DNA of 64,000 nucleotides from Moniliophthora roreri (taxonomy: Eukaryota; Basidiomycota; Agaricomycetes; Agaricales; Marasmiaceae). The first letter of the stretch is position 1. The number at the start of each line of letters is the position of its first letter. Position numbers and translations under genes: made by a program. This document shows positions 34,403-48,400 of the stretch, piece after piece. The notes beneath the pieces are model-generated. The model was not told where the DNA came from and did no database searches. It worked only from the letters and a program-made list of their open reading frames with translations. The stretch covers positions 620,001 to 684,000 of the forward strand of contig LATX02000078.1 in assembly GCA_001466705.2 (NCBI GenBank). The letters run 5' to 3'.

Positions 34403-36421
34403 ATGGCCTAAATTCTGATTCCAAAGCAGGATTGGGTAAATTTTAGTATGACCTTGATGATATCTACGGACAAAAATATCGCGGATGGAACATTTCTTGG
34501 AGCACTTACGAATTATCTTATCTCTCATTCTAACCTTCATGCACGCTTCTCTTTTTTTTTCAATGAAAACTTCAATAGGAACTTTTTACCCATAGATGTC
34601 TTCGAACAAATTTCTATATCATGATGGATACGGAAAACTTGTATCGCAAGAATATCATTTCATAATATCAGCTTTATTTATCTACTACTCTGTTCTTTCA
34701 GCTAGTTGAGGGTTGACAAGCAATGGAATATCGCTCATGGGACTCTATCCGCTGCGCCACCAAAATCGGGAAATGCCGAAAGACCAACGTGCATCGGCGG
34801 GCGCTTGTGAGGTTCTTTCCCGCTGACTCCCCACAGCTATCCACATCTAGAGTATCCCTGTACGACTTCTCATTCCACCACATTTGAAGATGGGAATTAC
34901 AGCTTCTGCGTCGATCTGAGCCTTTTCGGTAGTCGACGGCGATACAGCGATACAGCTCCAATCAACTAGCATCTTCGTTTGGGTGGTTATCTCACATATC
35001 GAAATCAGGGGGAAGTTTTACGAAGCCTTATCAATATACGACAGCGCTAACCCGATAACACTTCCTTTCGCTTTGGCCCGTAAGCGCGTAAGCACTCATC
35101 TCCCTTCTGATGGCTAGTTTCAAACTCAGGAAATGACACGATATTATGCACATTAACTCATTAACCTCATAACCGTGACGGCGATTCCGCACGTTTCGTC
35201 GCTCCTTCGCAGTCTTCACGGATATCAGAAGCCTGCTCACTTCGACATTCCATGATCCCAGTAGAAGCCCTCTCAAGATTGATATTTCGGCGGTGATCTC
35301 GCGCTTTTTGTCGCTCCGCTTATTGGCTGAACACGCTGCAGCTTAATGAATTAATTGACTCCATTTAACCCCGCCTCATAGGTGATCCATGCTCAAAAGA
35401 TCCAGAATAGAGCGATGAATTGACGACTCGCACCACTCTATAGAATATTAGGTACTTCAGTTCTCGGCGTCTAGAAAAAAATAGCATATGTCATGTCCCT
35501 TGATACTGATCGGCCACGGCGGCCGTATGAGCGCTCAGCGCCCGAGGAATTCCAAAGCCAAATGCTTCACATGGTCCTTACAGCCAAACTGCGACTAGAC
35601 AACCCGTTTCTGGTCGACAAGGCGTCAACAAACGCAAAGTCGGGCATCTTAGAAAACATGTTGTTTGATCCGCTTCCCCGCAACGTCAGCAAACTTTCAC
35701 CCTCTTTTTTCACCCTGTTAGCTGTCAATGATACACCCAAAATGTCAAGCGTCAGCCACATGCCGGTCAAAATCCACATTGTACCCTCTATACTCCACAA
35801 ACCCATTTCCATGACATCCAGAATTCATGACCCAAAAGCCACCCCCAAAGATGTACATCGATACCCATGTTAAAATTACACAAGTCTAACATTTACATCA
35901 TCCAAGATATCTACGGGTGCGCCCCCAAACGTCCAAGAGCGGTAACAAGGTGGATAAACATGGTTTTTGTTTAGCAAGAAAAAAGATAAGGGATGATAAG
36001 CCGCCGATGAAACCGCAGATATCAGGCGGAAGAAGTCCATGTTATGTATGTACCGCCTGTTCGGGGGTTCAGGGTATGCAAATTTTACAGTACAGTTTGA
36101 ATGCGTGGAAGGAAAACAATGCGAGATACCAAAATGCCAATGACTTATGATCCGGATTATTTGACATGGATATGTGTGAGGAACACGAGAAAGCTTGAGG
36201 GAGTAACGAAGGGTAAAAGCGGGAGAAGGAGCGGGATGAAAAGGTGTGCACGAAAAAATAAGGGCACGACGGTGAAAGAAAGGCGGAAAAGGAAAGTAAT
36301 CTCAGGCTGAATGGTTCCGCAAAAACGACTGGTGCGAGAGGGGTATCAATACCCCCTTGGTATTTTGCTTCTTGATTCTTTAACTTCTTTGACTTCTTTG
36401 ACGAGGCCCTCTAAACCACCC
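34403..36421. other. 2 kb region without a recognised gene
   Basis: A plus-strand stretch (35493-35873) and an overlapping minus-strand stretch (35567-35812) are open, and one may be coding, but I recognise neither. Near 34745-34770 the minus strand carries a tRNA-like A-box (TGGCGCAGCGG) without a full tRNA. The 36.2-36.4 kb part is purine-rich. Confidence 0.35.
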
Positions 36422-38188
36422 TCACCGACCCAAAATAGGAAGGTTCAAGGAACGACCATCGTCTAATACGCTATTCGCTCAGGATTAATTCGTCAAGAAT
36501 CGAGATGGCACAATGGCTAGAGACTTACGTGGTCGCTTGAACTCGTCTCTAATCTCCTGTGCTTCAGCATCAAAGTCATCTGAAGGAGAGCCTTTGGTTA
36601 TGATGTTGCCCATGGCGTCGTACTCGCCATAAGTTCGCGATGATGGGGATTCGAAGGTTTCCATCTATTAATAATCGTCAGCCAGAAAAACTTGGTACCT
36701 GGATGAATGATGTGTACCTGTACGTGAACACCATTGTTGACATTCAAACCATTGGTTGAGACCTTGGGCCGTGGTGCACCACTCTTGTGTGTAGCATTGG
36801 TGCGGAATGCAAGAGTTGAGGCTTGCGTGGAACTAGAGGAGCCAGTGATGAATAAACATGCCGAGAACCAAACGAGACGTGACATACGAGAACATTTCGG
36901 GACCTGACGAAGTGAACTTGGCTAACCGACGTACTGCACGGCATGCGACAATCTGCAAGACGAAGAATGTCAATTTCGAGTCGGTCAGTAGATAATTATG
37001 AACGCGAGCTCACCGACGATGCAATAGCCGCAGGAACGTTGGCGATGATTGACATGACAGGGTTGAGATTCAACAGCATGAAAATCTACCGAGTAGGAAG
37101 GAATCGAAAATTAGCGCTTCGATAATCGGTTCAGAAGACACTTTACATACCGTGGCCAAAAGGTTTGCCAGGAAAGCGATCAAGAAGTAGATCAACCCAT
37201 CGCCAAAAATGAGAACCACGAGTTTGGAACGACCCATGGCCTTCGAGCTCGGTGCACTAATGACAAGCTTCCATGCAGTCAGAGAAAGGACGAGGAAGTC
37301 AAAGGCCATCGAGTAGATGAAAGACACTGCGAGAAGTTTGTTATCCGTGCTGGTGATGACGCATCCGGCTGGGGGTATCCATTCTGCCTTGAGTAGGACG
37401 CCTGTTGACTGGGTTAAGCGGGGTGCATATACGAAGCATTTGACGTGAAAACGGACCATGAAGGAGTAGAGACCAGTGACCCATGATTACCAGAACCAGA
37501 GGCACCCAGATGTACCATGCTTGCGACCACACGGCGATCCTGAACGTTAACAGCGTTAGTTCCTCAGAGTTCTGTATTCAGCAAAAGGTATAGACACACG
37601 TTCGGAGCGACAAGTTGATAGAGGCCAGACCGATCGAGGCGTTTCCAAAAACCTGGTTGAATGTGTATAGGCTTTGGCAGTCGATCTCCCTAAGGGTTGA
37701 AATTAGAAAAGTTGGAAAGCGATGGTTGTTCGTCCGGACGCACACTGTGACATTGAGAGCTACAGCACTGTAGTTGAAAGGTCAGATTGAGTCTAGCGAG
37801 ATGGAAAGACGCGACTAACATTCCAATGAGAGCGATGAGTAGACAGTATCGGTTCAAGAAGTAGAAAATCTAGGGCATTCAAGACGATTAGTCTATGGCC
37901 GACGAATACGAAGCAGTCGACGCGTACCAATGGCCATCTGAACTTTCTCTTCCCCCGGATGTATGAGATATCAAAGCCTAGTGAGGTAGCCCATTCCCAT
38001 CTAAAACGCCTCAGCTACGCGCTTCGCAGGAAAACGGCGAGAACATACATATACAACCCCAGTAAGCAGTGAATGAGCTTGGCAAAGGCATCTGGAGGGT
38101 TGTATTAGCTTTCCGTAAAGATTGCATAAGAGCGGGACGACGCACCGCCATCACGCTTAATCTCTGCGGGATCCATCCAGTTAACCAT
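36422..38188 (-). CDS. multi-span membrane protein, paralogue 1
   Basis: Integral membrane protein of a mushroom-typical, seven-helix-like family without a known function. About nine to ten exons. The N-terminus starts MVNWMDPAEIKRDGDAFAK, then LIHCLLGLYIWEWATSLGFDISYI and KRKFRWPL. Later helices include DNKLLAVSFIYSMAFDFLVLSLTAWKL and the strongly conserved FGDGLIYFLIAFLANLLATV. The cytosolic tail carries NNGVHVQMETFESP and ends RSLNLPILGR before a TGA at 36422. The same order of segments, including GDGLIYF, LANL-ATV and the NGVHVQMETF tail, is found in the gene at 42403-44032, so the two are paralogues. Receptor or sensor function has been suggested for such topologies but nothing here proves it. 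Confidence 0.75.
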
Positions 38189-41100
38189 GGTGAACAAGTA
38201 ATTTGGATATTGGCGGTTGTGTTGAACAACGAGGAAAGGATACTCGACGTTGTCAGGGTCGATGAGGAAGGAGGGAAGATGGAGGGGTAGAAGGGGACCT
38301 GAGTCGGAAGAAGATTTGAGAAATCTAGGCTACTTATAAACAAGCATGACAAGCGGACATTTACACCAACTGTGGACTTCTTCACTGGCGTGGGGCCCAT
38401 TACAGCACCCGCCTGCCTTCTTGGACAAACTTCTTCCTGAGAAGATGGATAAAATTTCTGTCCGTTCATGGTACATCCCATCCCCCGCCCTCAACGCTGT
38501 ACCACAGACAGCACTTCCCTCCACAGCGTCCTTTTTCGTGTCTTTTCCCCACATTTCTGCTGTATGAATATAGTCAGGGTAAGCGAAATTTGGTGTCGAA
38601 ACCCCAATTTCCAACAAGGCACCGACTTACTTATCTAATCGAGGCCAAAATTGCGGGGTCGAGTTGCCTTTTTCGACTTCTCGGCAACCCTAACATCTCT
38701 CGACCTTCCTTCTCATACTCACCGCCAAACACCCCGGTCAACATGCAATTTTACGATACGTTTGACGTTTATCATCTTCTTGCATGTTCTTCAGGACCTC
38801 GCAAGTTCCAAAATTACACCTGATGCTCGGCAACGAATAACTTTTCGGTCTCACGCAGTCTTGGAAAGTCTCCAAACTCCAACGTTAAACCCCGATATGT
38901 TCACATTCAATGACACAACCTTTGATATTTCAGCGGAATAAGGGTTTAAGAAGTAGGTCTACTAATTTTCCGTCTTGCATGGTGTTTGTACTAAATCAGT
39001 AACTTGCTTGTATTTTCAAGGCCTTCGAATTCGGTATCGCCTGCAATTCTGTTGTGAAGGTAGCTGTTAGCTTGTTCGTCTTCACATGTCTGCAATTACG
39101 ACAAATCAGCTGGAAAAGACCTCTCCAAACCCCAGTCCGACGGATCCCGACGTTTCTGACATCGAGGGTTGATGAAAAATATCCTATCTTGCCAACCGAC
39201 TGGCATTGCCACATCAGCACACCCTTGTTTCGCTATTGCAAATTCGGCTGTCGACGAGGATTGCCACATCTTTTATTTACATTCGTACTTGGTGAGGATG
39301 TTTTTAGTCCAAGAACAACGCAGTACGGTTACCCGGTCCTTTGAAGATTCTTGGAAAGGCTATCACGACAAGCTCTACTGACTTAAATCTCGTGAAACCC
39401 ATATTTTCTGTAGAGCTTTCCAGACATAATCGTCTTCTCATGAAATTAGGAATCGAAGTGATTAAATGGCCAACTCACAAGGTCCTGCAACTCTAATATC
39501 CCCATAAGTGCAGGCAACATTCCGCCTCGCATCAAGTCCAAATTCGTCGACAAACGACAGTCTAAAACGGGTAACACTTCTCGGGCGGGTGTAATGACAT
39601 CTGATCAGAACACCCATTCGTGCTGTAATCGTAGGCATCCCTGTGGTGTCGCAAAAGGGCACTTCCAGACTCCATGACCATCGGAGACGAGAGACGTTCT
39701 GGGTGCAGACTAGACTAGGGGACTGACACAACATGTGCCTAACGATACATTGGGACCCCAAGTCGAGCAAGCGACTCTTACTGACTTTAGGCGGGTCGGA
39801 GCACTTGGGTCAAGTCTGAAGAAGTGACGTGAGTGTCCACCTTGTATGTTTCTTTTTTTTTTTTTTTCACTGTGGCCATCACTCGGACTCAGGGTAGCCC
39901 GACTCTTCTCCAGCTCCTTCAAGGAAAAAGCCAAATGTCAAGCGGACGTCTTCACCGCGTTCACCGAGCTTCTTTTCATGAAAATCCCAAGTCGTCACTT
40001 CTTTTATAGGCGAGTGCTTGTTTTTGTTCTGGCAAATTTTATACGCCTATAGACTCATTCGCGTGCTCCAATTTTCCGTATTTTCTGGCGCGCTAAGCTA
40101 TATTTGAATGAAAGATGGTCCCACGAGCGGCCACCGTCTAACGGGCAACGACGCGACGCTTTCCTTAGCCCTGCCTTAGCCTACGGCAATCAAGAGGCTT
40201 CAATTCAGCGAAGAAAGATGGCCGCTGGCTTGCATGTTTCAATTCTCAGTTTTCCTTTCGTTCGTTTCTTCTCGAACGGCAACGAGAAGGTACAAGGGAC
40301 TCCATCAAGCCATCTTTACGACTTACAGCCTCGCAACCATCCGTCAGAGTCTACCCTGGGGTTTGATGCTGGTCAAACTACGGGTCCGCGGATAGTGTGG
40401 ACCCATCCGGATCTCCCCGCCCACGGAATAGGTTTGGCGGTATTTCTGAGCCTCCTTAACGCAAAAGGGCCATAGCACAGGGAATTTAGGAGGAGGAAGA
40501 AAGCCCTTCTCAAGCTCAAAAAAGTGCCGGAAAACTCAAGTCTCCCCTCTCTTCTTCCGCTGAGCCTCGGCGTAATAACCGATACGATGCATACGCGACG
40601 GTTCCCCTGAAGTCTGGGCACGACTTGTGTATCCCTGTGGTCGGCGCAGAATCTCGGTAGAACATTCTCTGATATGCCACACGGTACCGCGCAACATTCG
40701 CCTACGACGACGGAGGCAATGCATGTGTTGTGTCCAACATGGTCCCCACTTCCGAATTGTGATGTCAGTCAGACCTTTCGTCTCCGAACACTGGAAGCCT
40801 CCACTGGAGCCACAGTTCTCTTTCACTATGAATGATGGAATCCTTACACGCACTAGCTCCAGAGAGACCCTTGACAATTTGAGCGACTCCTTTCTGTTCC
40901 CGCCGCAAGCCACCACAGTTCTAAGCATGGGTCAACACCTGCTAGACCACATGGTGCTGTGGATGCGGCACGTTCCCATTTCCCATCCTCATGTTATGAT
41001 ATGCGGCAAGTGTGGCGTGAAATATTACCCCTGACTTGATAGTGGGTGTACTTGGTCTCGTAGTGTGTACGTAGTAAATATGAACCATGAAATACTTTCG

Positions 41101-42402
41101 CACCACATTCTATAGTTATATGATTAGCGACCGCAACCGTAAGTATATGAAGCGGCTGGGAACTACTCAATGCTATCTCCAAGGTGTTCCTTGAAAATTG
41201 AATGAATGAATGTATATTTCGAAAGAAGCCAGGGTATAATTAGCTGTCTCGCGCAACCGATGTGCTGAAATGACACCGCCGATCAGAGGCAAACCTCCTG
41301 GCAAACTCAGGTTTGCGAGGGTCATCGATCAGTCGGTGATAGCGACGGCGACCCTTGTTTGATCGAACGGCGTCGATGTCACGGCTGCATAGTGGCACCG
41401 ACAAAGCAGAAACGCTGGACAGGAAGAATGTTTTCACTCGACTGAATACAAAGGAAAGTGTCTCATTTCTAAAATGCCGAAGAAGACGCCTGACAGAGAA
41501 TTACAAGTTTTTTTTTTTTTAAAAAAAATTTGGGATGTGAAATTTCCGACGATGGTGTGGTGGACATGAAGCGAAAGAAGAATAAACCCATTGGCTGCAA
41601 CTTGACGTCGAAGCAATGTCGATCTCCTCTCAAAGTCCATCGAAAGGCATTCTGAAGATGACCGACAATATGAATCACTGAGAAACGAGAGGTGCAGAAG
41701 GGTCGTGCATTCCTGCGCTTTCGATCAAATCATAGATTCTGGGGTAAAGCGTAAGCACTACGGAAGTGAAGGATCGCAGATTCCGCGCGCGTGAGGGACA
41801 CGGAAAGTCGTTGCGTGGCTCGATCGAGGTCGATCAGGATCGATTAAAAATACCTCTAAAGTGTGTACGCAGTGTGTATGACGGAGAATGCTTAACGGTG
41901 ACGGTGGAGAAAAGGCTCGAACTAGCAAATGTCACAAGACTCGACAGTGTTCAGATGACGAGGGTAGAACCACTCAATAATCGTCCGTGTCTGCCTGCTG
42001 TACTGGAGTAGAATCAAAGGAGCTTCCTCGTAGGTTTTAATTCTGGATGACTTGTACATCGTAGTTTCGGAGAAAGAGTGATCTCGATCGAGGGGTGCCG
42101 GCTACTACCGGGTAGTGGATTGCCGGAGTTATGACTGGAGGATACTTCCATTGACAATGACTATAATGAAGTGATTAAGGAATGACTACATACGGGGCAA
42201 CTAAAGAACCTTCGACTAACATAACTAGAGAGAATCTCTAAAGATAGGTCTATGCCGCACACTTTTTACCGACGAATTCTCACTGTCCTTTTTTCTTTTA
42301 CACAATCTTGGGGGTATAGTAGCTCTAATCCACAATAGATCCGTCGTCTCCTTAGCGTTAACATCGTATGTCCTGGCCCAGGCAGCCTGCATTCCCTGCA
42401 TT
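38189..42402. other. 4.2 kb region without a recognised gene, between the two paralogues
   Basis: Several 100-135 codon open stretches exist (39462-39770 minus, 40104-40475 plus, and overlapping frames at 40536-41034 on both strands), but I recognise none. A/T tracts occur at 39848 and 41510. No reverse transcriptase, transposase or terminal repeat was recognised. Because it separates duplicated genes, decayed duplicate or mobile sequence is plausible. Confidence 0.35.
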
Positions 42403-44032
42403 TCAAAGAGGACTTCCTTTCGACTCGATATCGTAGTCATTGTCCGACCTGTCATCATGTTTTTGGTTCGTTGGCATGATATCCTCTGCTCGGGTGAAGG
42501 TCTCCATCTGAACGTGCACTCCGTTGGCCATCGGCACGGTTCCATTCCGGTTGGCCGAGGTGCTGATAACTGGACGGGGAACACCGTTCGTGCCTCTAAA
42601 CTGGACTCCAGATGCTGATCCTGAGCCGCTACTACAAGGATGTCAGATTTCTGGTGCCACGATAATGTACTGAATGATGCATACAAGACTTCCGCTCCGT
42701 TGTTCTTGAAGTTATTCAGGCGGCGAACGACACGCGTCGCACAGATCTGGACATGTCATGTATAAGGAACAACGGTCTTCTCCCGCGGAATTGATATGGC
42801 TCACCGTGCTGGCAATGACAGCAGGAACGTTGAAAATGACGGACATGATGGGGTTCAACTTGAGCAGCATGAATACAGTAGCTATCAAGTTTGCGAGGAA
42901 TCTGCAAGATGGCCTGCATCAGCGGTCGATCAAAAAGACTCTAGTCAGAAAGCACGCACGCAATGAAGAAGTAGATAAGGCCATCTCCGAAAATCATTTT
43001 TCCAAGACGGCTTTCACCCATTGCGTTGTTATTGCCTCGGCGAAGGGATAGCTTGTAAGCATTGAGAAGGAAAACGATGAGGTCGAAACACATAGAGTAG
43101 ATGAAGGTTGCTGCCAGGATAGTGTTGTTTGTGTCGACGATAACACATTGCCTGGTTGTGTCGTCCCATATCGCAGTGAGTTGTGCTCCTGTTTGCCTTC
43201 AGTTTGATGATTGACCCCCTACGATACAGCCAGATCCTCACCTTGTAAGATCAACGACCAGTGCCCAAGGATAAGGACGACTAACACGATAGTCAAGGGC
43301 TTCGAGTTGGCATAGATAGCGATACTGACAAACCTTCAGATGAATGACAAAAAAGAGATTGAAATCCCACTTACGTTCGCAGGCAAAGATTGATAGAGGC
43401 CAGACCAGTTCCGGCATTTCCTGGGTAACAACGAGGTGAGGAACGACGCGAACGATATGCGAGGAGCGATGGCATTACCCGCAAGCTGGAAAAAATTACA
43501 TCAGCTGTATGAACCCAAAAAGAAAAAGATGGCAACACACCTGATTGAAAATGTATAGGGGCTGGCAATTCAGTTGTCTGACATTGATAGAATACATCAA
43601 TCCGTGTCCGTCGCAGAGTTAGCGGGAGGAACCTACCCTGTTGAATCGAAAGATACGAGACTGGTGGTATCAAGAATGGTAAGTCAAGATGCTTTCGATA
43701 GGACGTTGGGAACTGACATTCCGGCCAACGCGAACAAGAGGAGATATCGATTCGCGAAGTAAAAAATCTAAGAAACATGATTAAATGGTTGAAGCGATTG
43801 AGCAGCAAAGGAACCTCACCATCGGCCATCGGAATTGTTTCTCGCGAGTGATAAAAGCCCAATCAAAGTCCAGGGAGATGAACCACTCCCAACTTTGAAT
43901 AATAAGGATCAGAAAGGCTAGATAGAGGGATAGACGCGGCACGCACGCATATACGCCCATCAGCGCGTGAATCAGTTTCACGAAGACATTTGCATCCAAC
44001 GTGATCTCTTGAAGAGAGTTCCAGTCAGGCAT
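42403..44032 (-). CDS. multi-span membrane protein, paralogue 2
   Basis: Paralogue of the gene at 36422-38188, on the same strand. Start MPDWNSLQEITLDANVFVK, followed by LIHALMGVY and EWFISLDFDWAFITREKQFRWPM, then IFYFANRYLLLF-type sequence. Middle exons give IVDTNNTILAATFIYSMCFDLIVF, the hallmark FGDGLIYFFIAFLANLIATV, and LNPIMSVIFNVPAVIAST. The tail includes ANGVHVQMETFTRAED and ends SKGSPL with TGA at 42403. The introns sit at equivalent places in both genes, which supports duplication of the whole gene. Function unknown; probably plasma membrane or endomembrane. Confidence 0.75.
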
Positions 44033-45423
44033 CTTGGGAAGTGGGAGGGAGGAGGGTTAAAGATGAAGGAGAGGATTGAGGTCCGAAGACAGTAAGGAAA
44101 GAGTAAGCCCTGGGGGACTCGACAACCAAACACAGCAGGTCGACGAGGAATGCAAGGGAGAACCAAGCACGGTCCGACATTACAAGGATTTACTTATGTA
44201 CTGGGCACAATGCAAGACCTCGCCATGCAAAAATTATGCCGCTCAAAGTTGATGCCGTGAATTTAATTCCAATCGGCGATATGTGACGAGAAGACCCAGG
44301 GTGATGGGTTCCCGCAAAGTTAGGGCTTGACTAAAATGTGCCGGTGATGGTGACGGCGTTCTCGCCTAACAGAGAAACTCCTCGTGTTGTTACTTTTACT
44401 TGCCCACGATCAGTTCCGATAAGTCGGTCAGACTTTTCTGACAGTACCCTGCGTCAAGGTTTGAGGCATGCCGAGTGGGAAAATGGGGAAACGATAGTAC
44501 TTTCGACATCGAGCAGGCAAGCGGGATGCCAGTGACAGCATTCAAGCTCGTAATCGCTATCGAAGTTCTGGAGGGCGGCAGAATGCTCGTAGCCAGATAT
44601 CATGTGCCTACTGTATGATGCGAAAACTAGTATATTTAGAGTTTAAAGAAATGCTGCTCAGAAAAGATGAGAATAACACCTTCCTTGTTGGTGTGCCTGA
44701 TTGCTCTTTCGGGGCTGACCGACCTTTGCAATCAACTTGCCCCACCCCAAGCTCGGAGCTACCGAAAGCGAGCTGTTAATCCGGTAAGGTTATGCTGAAG
44801 TGCAGCCCTGAGCAATCAGGTCAATCCTGAATTCGAGGCTGGATGTTCGTAAAGCTTGTCTTCCACTCAAAATAGGCATTCCATTGAGACTTCCAGCGCT
44901 GGTAACTCGTCCCTACAGACTTTGACCGGTGACTGCCAAACAAGCGGCCTGCGCCTTGAGTTTCTTTTTGAGTGGAGCGCGGATGAATGATGAAGGTAAC
45001 AACGATCATTCATTCACCCTGTGGGACAATAACTCTGTCATTCATGTGTTCTCAGAGCAGCAAACGAGTACTGACCTCTGCACGATGAGCCTTTTTTAAT
45101 GTGGGGAAGGGCAATGCGGCATAACGTTGGCAATATAAAATGCAAATGAACTCTCGGAAGTGGCAATTGACTGATCTCTCTCTCTCAGCCCACTGAGCCC
45201 TTCTAAGCAAACCGCTATATCCGACGCTCCATTTGCTGGAGGTATAACATGGTGATGACTATCATTGGACATCTGAATGGGCGACTTGTTTTCGATAGAA
45301 AGCAATCAAAATCTGACATACATAATTGATACATGAACACGATACCGATGGTCCATAAAAACCTTGAAGTCGTACAGGATCAAATGTCATAAAGAATTAT
45401 AGTGGTACAACGCCCGTGCAGCA
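44033..45423. other. intergenic, no recognised gene
   Basis: 1.4 kb with short unrecognised open stretches only. It forms the upstream region of membrane paralogue 2 and the 3' flank of the potassium transporter. Confidence 0.4.
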
Positions 45424-48400
45424 TTAAATAACAGCGGTTATTCCGACCTGGACTAGTCTAGAAAGCCTATCAGTAAAAGTACCTAGAAGAACTAGACTTT
45501 TGACTCACTGATCTGGGGCCGTCCGCCAGTTTATAGTCTCCGGGAACATTACCGCTGCGCAGTGTAGGATGAGTCATCAGCTTTGAAGAGCATAAGGAAC
45601 GACGTACTTAAACGCCGGTAGACATCTTCTATTAAGTATCTACGAATCCAATTCAAAACAAATCCCCCTCGCGACGGTCCCCATACATCTTTGCTTTTCA
45701 GGTAATAATGCGGAACACTAGAAGATACATTATTTAGGGGTTAGTTTCTCCGACATCAATGGAGCACCACCTACATATGCGTAAATGAGCCTGATACGGC
45801 CTTGATTTTCTCGATGGCAGTATGACCAAACTCGGGGTCGAGGTCACGTTCGAAAGCAAATATCGCCGGTAATAGATCGTCGACCTAAAACGAAATCGTT
45901 CAGTCAAGCCTTGTATTGAGACAACAAATCCGTGGAGCAATACCTTGACATCGAAAGAGTCACGGAATCCAATTTGGTACGTGACAGAATAGAAGCCTGT
46001 AGGACGAAGGGGGGAATGGATTAGATAGGGAAAGAAAAAGAATGACATTCACGAACCTTCCATCGATCCCAACTTTGAGACGATGTATCGGAGATTATCC
46101 GGCACGCTGGGTGTGGCTGAGATGTTCACAGACAGGAAGATCTAGCGAATGAATTAGTACTGCGGCGGACGGGAGATAGAAGTTTACCCACGAGAACTTG
46201 CGGAACTCCAGGCCACTGGCGTACGAAAGCTAAGGATCATTCTCAGCTGGCGAAAGAAACCGGGCATAATGAGGACTTACCAGTAAAAGCATGAGGGAAC
46301 CCACGTCCAGCCACATAACGATGGAAGACTGCACAAGTCGGTATTCGCATCAACTCCCGGTTATCAAACTTGGCATCTCGGTCTCCTCGACCCCTGACGC
46401 GCGAAAGCCCTATCATGCCCTCCGGAGCAGCTGTGACAGGGACTTGAGGGACGAAGAAATCATAGTGCTCGCCAGAGGCATTGTCGGCTAATGTGAGCTC
46501 TTGTTCCAGCTGAGCAAGAGCGCGGTCCTGTTCAACAGCGAATCCCGGAAGCTCCATGACATTTGTGCCATCGAACTGATCTTCGAGCCACTGTATGAAG
46601 GTGTCAGATGTGTAACTCAAAAGGCGGGATAGCAACATACCTTCCCCCAGGCCCATAAACACATGAGTAATGTTCTGTGAAGTCGAAGTGAGTGGATGCA
46701 TGGTCATGGAAGAAAGACAAGTCACAAACAGTATAAGGCCGATCATTAAGGGTACCCAGCCTCCATGAGGCACCTTTCTGAATGACGCTCCCCAGAATAA
46801 CGCGTCGAGAAAGCCGAATGTCAAGAAATAGGTGACACCCACGATCATCGGCCACTTTTTGACGACATGCATTTGGACTGCCAGCAGGACGTCCGTCGAG
46901 AACATCACAGTGGCCGCTGCGAATCCAAACGCATTGAACAATGAGAAAGTATCGGAAAATGATGCAACCACTATAACTGTGGCGATCATGAGCCACCAGT
47001 TCGCAGCAGGGACATAGATTTGGCCCTGGAAGGTGTTGGAGGTATGAAGTATTCGGAGGGGTATCAAACAGTTTGCGCTGATCAACTGTTGGATCAGACT
47101 GAATGTTGCAGTCACTAGACATTGCGATCCGATGATCTTGAAACATTTCCAAGTCAATCTACATCGCCGATCAGGAGGACAAAAGCTCGGACTTACCGCT
47201 GCAAAAATCGCCACTGTGAACATGATCCTATTCAAAAAACGTGTGAGCGATAATAATAGATTGACAGACATAGTCCACACCAGAACAACGGACCATTGAT
47301 AGGTCCGGGTATGGTTTGATAGAAGATGTTTTCTAACACTTCACGACCTCTTACCACATCACGACCTCTTACTATGAGAACCGCACCTGTGAACATGAAA
47401 TGCTTGAGTTGAGATTTTCGGTAGGATGATATCATTACCTTGACCAAGATAGGCGAGGATTAGCGACGGGTAGACGAAGAAGGTGAAGGATAGCTGAGAA
47501 GTGCGTTGAATCGGTGTTCCGAGTATGATGAATGGAAACATACTTGAATGGAAAGGGCATTGAAATGACCCAGGCTGCACATGAATGCTCAGGCGACATT
47601 TTCCAAGAGTAGAGGAGCACGAGGATCATACCATGCAAACATGGCTTCGCATCCTGTGAGCGCGAGGAGAATCCCAGCAAGAGAATCATAATTCTTCGTC
47701 CGAATAAACCCTAAGGCAAATGTCAGTTTCGGGTCCGAAACGGTTGTTAGGCTTGACTTACACATAATGGCTCGAGATGGATCGAATGCACGAAAAATCC
47801 CTGGGTACTGGCATATATTCCAGATACCTGTTGTCGCGAGTAAGAGAAACCATATAGACACAACTGGTGTGCTGTTAGTAGGTACAACAATATCTATAGA
47901 ACATCCGCTCACTGGGACCATAGGTTACGGCAATCCTACTAGTACCGAAGCGTTGCCAGAAAAAGAACACGATGATAATGCACTGAAGGCTGGCTAAGCT
48001 TAGAATTATGCAAGAGGAAGAGATTACTCACGATGGATATTGGCTTGAGGCTCGCGAGCACAGATCCTTGTGCAACCCCGATACCACTAACAGCACTAGT
48101 AATCGAGACGGCAGGTGTGAAGATTCCATCAGCGACAGTGAGACTAAGAACTTCTGAATCAGCATTAATGTAGATTGGAGAAGGCGAAGGAGGCTAACGA
48201 GGTTCCGAATATCGCCTAGAGAGTGGAGCGAGAAGTCAGCTAAAAGTCTTGTCGGAACCACCGCCAGCGAAGAGGCGAAAAGTTGACTCGTCAAGCGAGC
48301 GCGGTTTTCGCCACGCGGGTGCGGATCGGAAGAGTCGTGCTCACCCATATCAACAAGGGCCATCGTATCCGTTCTTTGAGTGAAGTTTTTGTAGATATCG

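Noticed and set aside
34740..34775. tRNA-like sequence on the minus strand with a perfect A-box (TGGCGCAGCGG).
   Set aside because: No B-box (GGTTCGANTCC), anticodon arm or acceptor stem could be found at proper spacing. At most a tRNA or SINE fragment.
40536..41034. Overlapping 130-135 codon open frames on both strands.
   Set aside because: Neither has recognisable domains, splice context or promoter, so no gene was called.
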